DNA from: Zanthoxylum bungeanum
Lineage: Eukaryota > Streptophyta > Magnoliopsida > Sapindales > Rutaceae
Direction: 5' to 3'
Length of the DNA stretch: 64,000 nt
Assembly (NCBI GenBank): GCA_019454045.1
Contig: SKCR01047714.1
Coordinates: 1 to 64,000 of the forward strand
The translations under genes were made by a program, and so were the position numbers. Under the pieces are notes generated by a model. The model saw only the letters and a list, made by a program, of their open reading frames with translations. It was not told where the DNA came from and searched no databases. Of this stretch, positions 59,275-64,000 are shown in pieces. The stretch's first letter is position 1. Each line of letters starts with the position of its first letter.

Positions 59275-61264
59275 TGTTGGACAATTATGACCCATAGAGT
59301 CACTATTTGTACAGAACATGGTATTGTTGTACAAATTAACTATGTGACAAAGGAAATTGCTCTTTTATCATTTGTAATTGGATTACCAAGATACATAAAT
59401 GATAAAAGTCCATATGATTAGTTCCGGATTAATAAGATATGAGATAATATTAATCCACTAAGGTTTAATCATTGAAACATCTCTAGTCGTAGTATTATCG
59501 AGACTGGACATCGATAATGTGAAATAGACTAGTATTGCACTTGTGCGTGTTATGGGAGCATAACGATATAGTTCTCATATATTTGGGTATTGGATAATCA
59601 TACAAGTGTAATAGGAGGTTGTGTTTACCGATGGTACGGAAACAGCTTCGCTGTGGATAGACCCATCGGAATTCCATTGGTAGTATGACTATGTGTCTAT
59701 GGAAGTCCGAATCAGGGTAGGTGTATTTGGTCTTAACCTGAGACTTACACCGCTAATACTTGCGACAATTAATATACTTTGGTTTTGGTCGTCCAGGACT
59801 TTAACAGGTTCTGTGTACGCCTCTTCTGGGTATATTGAGAATCGTAGTGTATTTGGTGTGATGTCAAGATGGAAGTATCACTCAAGTCATATGGAGATGA
59901 TGGTCACGTAGGATACGGAACTAGTACTCTTTAGTACTACAGTCATCGGGATAATATGACTAGGTCATGATTATCCGATTATAGAGACTAGTTACTAGAG
60001 ATCCGACATGTGCTTCGTACGGGGCAGACACAATTCCAGCCCCAGGCCTAGCACGTGACATCCGATACTAGATCACAATACACAATACTACGTATACTAC
60101 GCCTGATATAGATTATATATTCCTTTAAGAATATTTCTGGAGAATTGGGAAGACACGGTGCTTTGCTAGAAGCCAACCATGTCTTGTAAATCGGTAAAAA
60201 CGTAGTACTAGGTACGTACGTGTTCGGATAGTCCGACGACCGGATTTACTGTAAACATATCCGGGGATCTCATGGGTCGCTTCCCGAAGATTCACCGATG
60301 ACGAATGACTCGCATATAATTAATCTGGGATTAATTATAAGAGAGAGAAAATTAATCTATGATTAATTACGGAGATATTTTATCTTGGATAAAATATTAT
60401 TTAAAGAGAGAGAACGATGAATTTGGAATTAATCGATAAAATAATATATTCGATATATTATTTTAAATTAGATTTCGACGCGGAATTAAAATTAGATTTT
60501 AATTCGGGCGAACAGTTAATTTAGAATTAATTCGCTAGCGACGTGAATAATAATTTTGCTAGGCAAAATTATTTAATTAAATTTGATTTAATTACGTTGC
60601 AACGGAAATTTCGTTAATTCGGAATTAGCGAACCCGATCCCGGGAGTGTTTGCAGGCCCACTCGCATTTTGAATCAATTGGGGCCCACAAATCACATCAC
60701 GCATCACATCACTAGTCAACTTTATCACTTTAATGTGATGAAAGTTGTTGGTAGGTGGTTGAGTGTGAAACACACTAGTGTGATGACTTGAAAGACATTT
60801 ATCATTTTTATTATTTTTGGTATTTGACTTTCATTTTGTGTAATTAGATTACACAACAGCACAACTTCTCTTCTTCTCCCTCCCTCTCACGGCCTTGGAG
60901 CCATTTTCTCTCAAATGTTCTTGGCTTGGCCGAGAACAACAAGAAGGCAAAGGGAAATTTTGTGGCAAAATTTCCAAGATGCTAGCACATCCAAGGGGTC
61001 TTACAAAGGTGATAGGGAAACTCATTCATGAACATGGAATCACACTTAAAGCTTGGAGCTTGAAGGACCACCATGGAGGACCTTGACCGAACACACATGG
61101 AGCACAAAGAAGGACCTTGGCCGAGAACTTCAAGGAGCAAGATTTTTTTTTTTGTGTTCATCGCATCGCAAAGCCGATCAAAGTGAGTATTTCCGCAACT
61201 TTACTTTGATGTATTCACACGTTATATGCTTAATTGATCTTGGTTTGACCTAGAAAACCCAACA
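59275..61264 (+). mobile_element. Copia copy F, 5' LTR
   Basis: TGTTGGACAA to AACCCAACA, 1990 bp, followed by a primer-binding site. It contains the same conserved blocks as copies C and E (for example 59700-59830 and the ATTAATCTGGGATTAAT block at 60320-60440). It is more diverged from E than E's two LTRs are from each other. The left flank is ACCAG; the right end of the element is outside the window. Confidence 0.9.
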
Positions 61265-61265
61265 A

Positions 61266-61277
61266 TGGTATCAGAGC
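61266..61277 (+). other. Primer-binding site, copy F
   Basis: TGGTATCAGAGC, a perfect match to the common plant initiator-Met-tRNA site, one base after the LTR. Confidence 0.93.
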
Positions 61278-64000
61278 CACTATTAAGCATGAAATTGAAT
61301 TTATGGTAAAATTTGGGTAAAATTGATTTGAGCATGATTTGATAAAATTGATTGTTTGAGTATGCTTGAATGATGATAACTTAGAGTTATGCATGATCAA
61401 TTTGATGAAAATTGAATTGGATTAAATTTTCCCCAATTTTTTGGCTTGGCCGAAAATGTAGTATGCCTTAAAGTCATGGTAATTTTGTTTTTTTGATCAT
61501 TGGATGAGTTGAAAGACATGGGATAAATTGATTTAGGATTTAATTGGATTAAAATCGAAATCAGATTTATAAAACCCAAAATTGTCATGAGCTTCAAAAG
61601 CATGGAAATGAATTGATTTTGATTCAATAATGTTGGACATGTGTTGATGATGATTATCATGATTAATTATGTAAATTGATATTTTGGAAATGTTAATTTG
61701 ACTAATTAATTATGGCTAATGCACTTTAGTTGATTAAATTATGATATTGGAATATTGGAATTTAATTAGTTGGGCTAAATTTGGAATTGGCTAATAAAGT
61801 TGTATTTGGGCTAAATGGGCTTGGTTGGGCCAAGTTTGGTTTAGGTTAATTGGTTGGATCCAATTGGGCCTAAAACCATTTCCATAAAGTCCAAATATGA
61901 TTAAATGGAGCTTTAAAAATTTTAATTGGGCCTAATGGGCCTAAATTGATTTTTGGCAAAGGGTGATTCCTTATTGGGCTTTGGTTGCCAAAGTCTATGC
62001 CTTATAAATTAATTAAAAGCCCATTGGACTTTAATTAAATTGACATTGAATGTTAATTGGGCTTTGAGACCCGTTAAGATTAGATTTAGAATCTAAGTCG
62101 CAAAGGCTCATTAATAAAGTGTAATTATTTAATTTGGAATTAAATAAAGAATTAGTATTGAATACAAATTAAATTGGATTTAATATTGTAGTTTGATATA
62201 ATTCAAGAATTCGTACTTTGGGTACTTATTCTTAAAACGAGTTTGACTCTCGCAAATCAAATCGTTGTTTGAACATTGGATGGTCATTAATTTCAGATTA
62301 ATTAATTGGATTAGATTGATTGATAACATGCTTTGTGTGAATACATAGATGTGATGTACGAATAATGTATATCGGATGGATATTAGATGGGTGAGGGCAA
62401 TTTTGGAAATTGTTGTAATAAATTTAGAATTTATTAAATTGGACCTGTGTGTCTAGCCTATTACCTCTTGACTCTTTGTATTTCTGTTCTCACATATTCC
62501 CCTCAATGTAAATGAGGTTTCTTTAGAAGAGTTATGTAATTGGGTAGAAGTAAGATTTGTGCTAGCGGGAGAGAGGAAATGGAGAGATTTGTTCTAGGAA
62601 CAATTTATTTTAAATATCCATCTGCATATCATTATTAATTTATTTACCGCGCCTTATTATGCTTTTAGAATGCATGTTTAAGGGTGTATGATGAGACCTA
62701 ATCAAAGATAATTAATTAGTTGCCAATTACGCGAAAAACCCTCAACAAATATTAAGTGTTTTTCCTTCCATTGAATGATTCATTCTCAAAATCCAAGATT
62801 GGCACTGGTTTGTTGGCCAAAGTCAAGACCTTTGTCCATCTCTGATGTGTTTTAATCATAAAGGCTTTGTTCCATATCGCATTTCTTGTCCAAGTTGTGA
62901 TTTGTTGGCCAAAGTCAAGATCACTTCTTGTCCATCGACATCGATTACGAAGCTTTCCAAGGTCAATTAGTCCCGCTTAACTGGAATCATTAAGTTTGTT
63001 GTGCCAAAGCCAAGGCTTAATTGATTCAGAGGAAAAAAGGTTAGGGAATGTATTGGATATATTGGCATATATTAGATATATGTTTCGGATTTGGATGTCC
63101 ACCTACTGGATCTAGGAATTGGATGAGATCCAATTGATCTTAGAGATCTACCTAGTTAAATATCATACAGCTTGTTGGCCAAAGTCAAGGTTGTGTGTTA
63201 TTTAACGGGATCCTAGCCCACTAGGAAATAAGGTTTCTCGAGTACTCAACAGAGGGTTAGAGGCTCGCCAAAAAATAGTGGGAGGCAAGTATTAAATTTA
63301 CAATTTCGTTTAGATACTTGCCAATACGCGCTCATTTCAATTTTTCGTCATTAATTAATTTAAACATATATTAGTTGGACTAATATTTAATCGTTGTTTT
63401 AAATTAAACAGTTAGACTGCATTCAAACTACTTCAAATAATAGTTGATTATATAATTGGATTATAGTAATCAATATATTTGAATTTAGTTGATTATATAG
63501 TTAGACTATAGTAATCATTATATTCAATAGAACCCGAAATCGTTGATTTGATAGTTGGACTATTGAAATCAAGATTACTGAAAGATTAGCGTTTAAAACA
63601 TAATATTAGGTAAAAATATCTTTAAACGGCTTTAATTTTCAGATTGGGAATAGAACCTCAGGATAGTCCTAGGAACTGAGAAATTATTCTATTTGATAGA
63701 ACAACATCTCGGGCCTAAGCCCGGAGTTGAGCAAATAGTAGAACATGATCTTTGGAAGATTCATGTGATGATAACTTTAGTGCTCAATCCTTTATACTAG
63801 ATGCAATGACTCTTTAATTCCGTCGTCAAAATTAAGGATTATATCCTTGTACCATGATGATGAAATTAAAGATCTTCATAGATTTATTCTTAGAAGTATA
63901 AATTGCTAAAAGAAGCTTTTTCGCTCGTGTATGTCAGAGGGTATATCTGTCGAGCACTAGGTGTCGCAGATGATTGCTGACATCGATCAGCTAGGTTAGC
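61278..64000 (+). mobile_element. Copia copy F, leader and start of internal region (cut by window end)
   Basis: Collinear with the leader of copy E up to about 63900, then the match weakens. It includes the three 18 bp motifs at 62810-62827, 62902-62919 and 63172-63189 (spacings 92 and 270). The open frame found there in copies C and E is broken by a TAA in this copy. No gag or pol is readable in this part. Confidence 0.75.

Overview
The window is nuclear DNA of a flowering plant, most likely a eudicot. It is AT-rich, has spliced genes with GT-AG introns, and is mostly plant-type LTR retrotransposons nested in one another. Only two host genes are visible, in the middle third: a nine-exon aldehyde dehydrogenase of the ALDH2C4 (REF1) type on + at 33108-37636, and an intronless heat-stress co-activator gene of the MBF1c type on - at 45496-45933. 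I cannot name the species.

Layout. 1-10355: fragments of Ty3/gypsy LTRs (minus orientation) and a truncated copy (A, 1449-about 6537) of a Ty1/copia family with about 2 kb LTRs. 10356-31725: one older LTR (B) of that family, split by two later insertions: a complete copy on the minus strand (C, 11199-21104, target duplication AATCT) and a 9.6 kb Ty3/gypsy Tat/Retand-like element on the minus strand (22055-31669, target duplication GTCAC). 31726-39698: the ALDH gene with small fold-back elements. 39699-44148: a 3'-truncated Tnt1-like copia element (D). 44149-46200: a SINE and MBF1c with its promoter. 47260-57900: a decayed Mutator-like (MULE) transposase, split by a complete copia copy on + (E, 47634-57448, target duplication CAATT). 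59275-64000: the 5' LTR and leader of a further copy (F), which runs off the window.

The large copia family is the most informative feature. Copies A, C and E all carry the same in-frame TAG in the integrase, although they were inserted separately. The line therefore seems to have multiplied after its pol was broken, presumably using enzymes supplied by a relative. C and E form a pair of roughly 10 kb inverted copies flanking the two host genes. The gypsy element carries a second, oppositely oriented gene of the kind known from Tat/Retand elements, here with a TATA box, an E2F-like site and an array of about 114 bp tandem repeats in front of it.

No tRNA, rRNA or CRISPR was seen. All coordinates, splice sites and repeat comparisons were read by eye; family names rest on recognised motifs, not on database searches.
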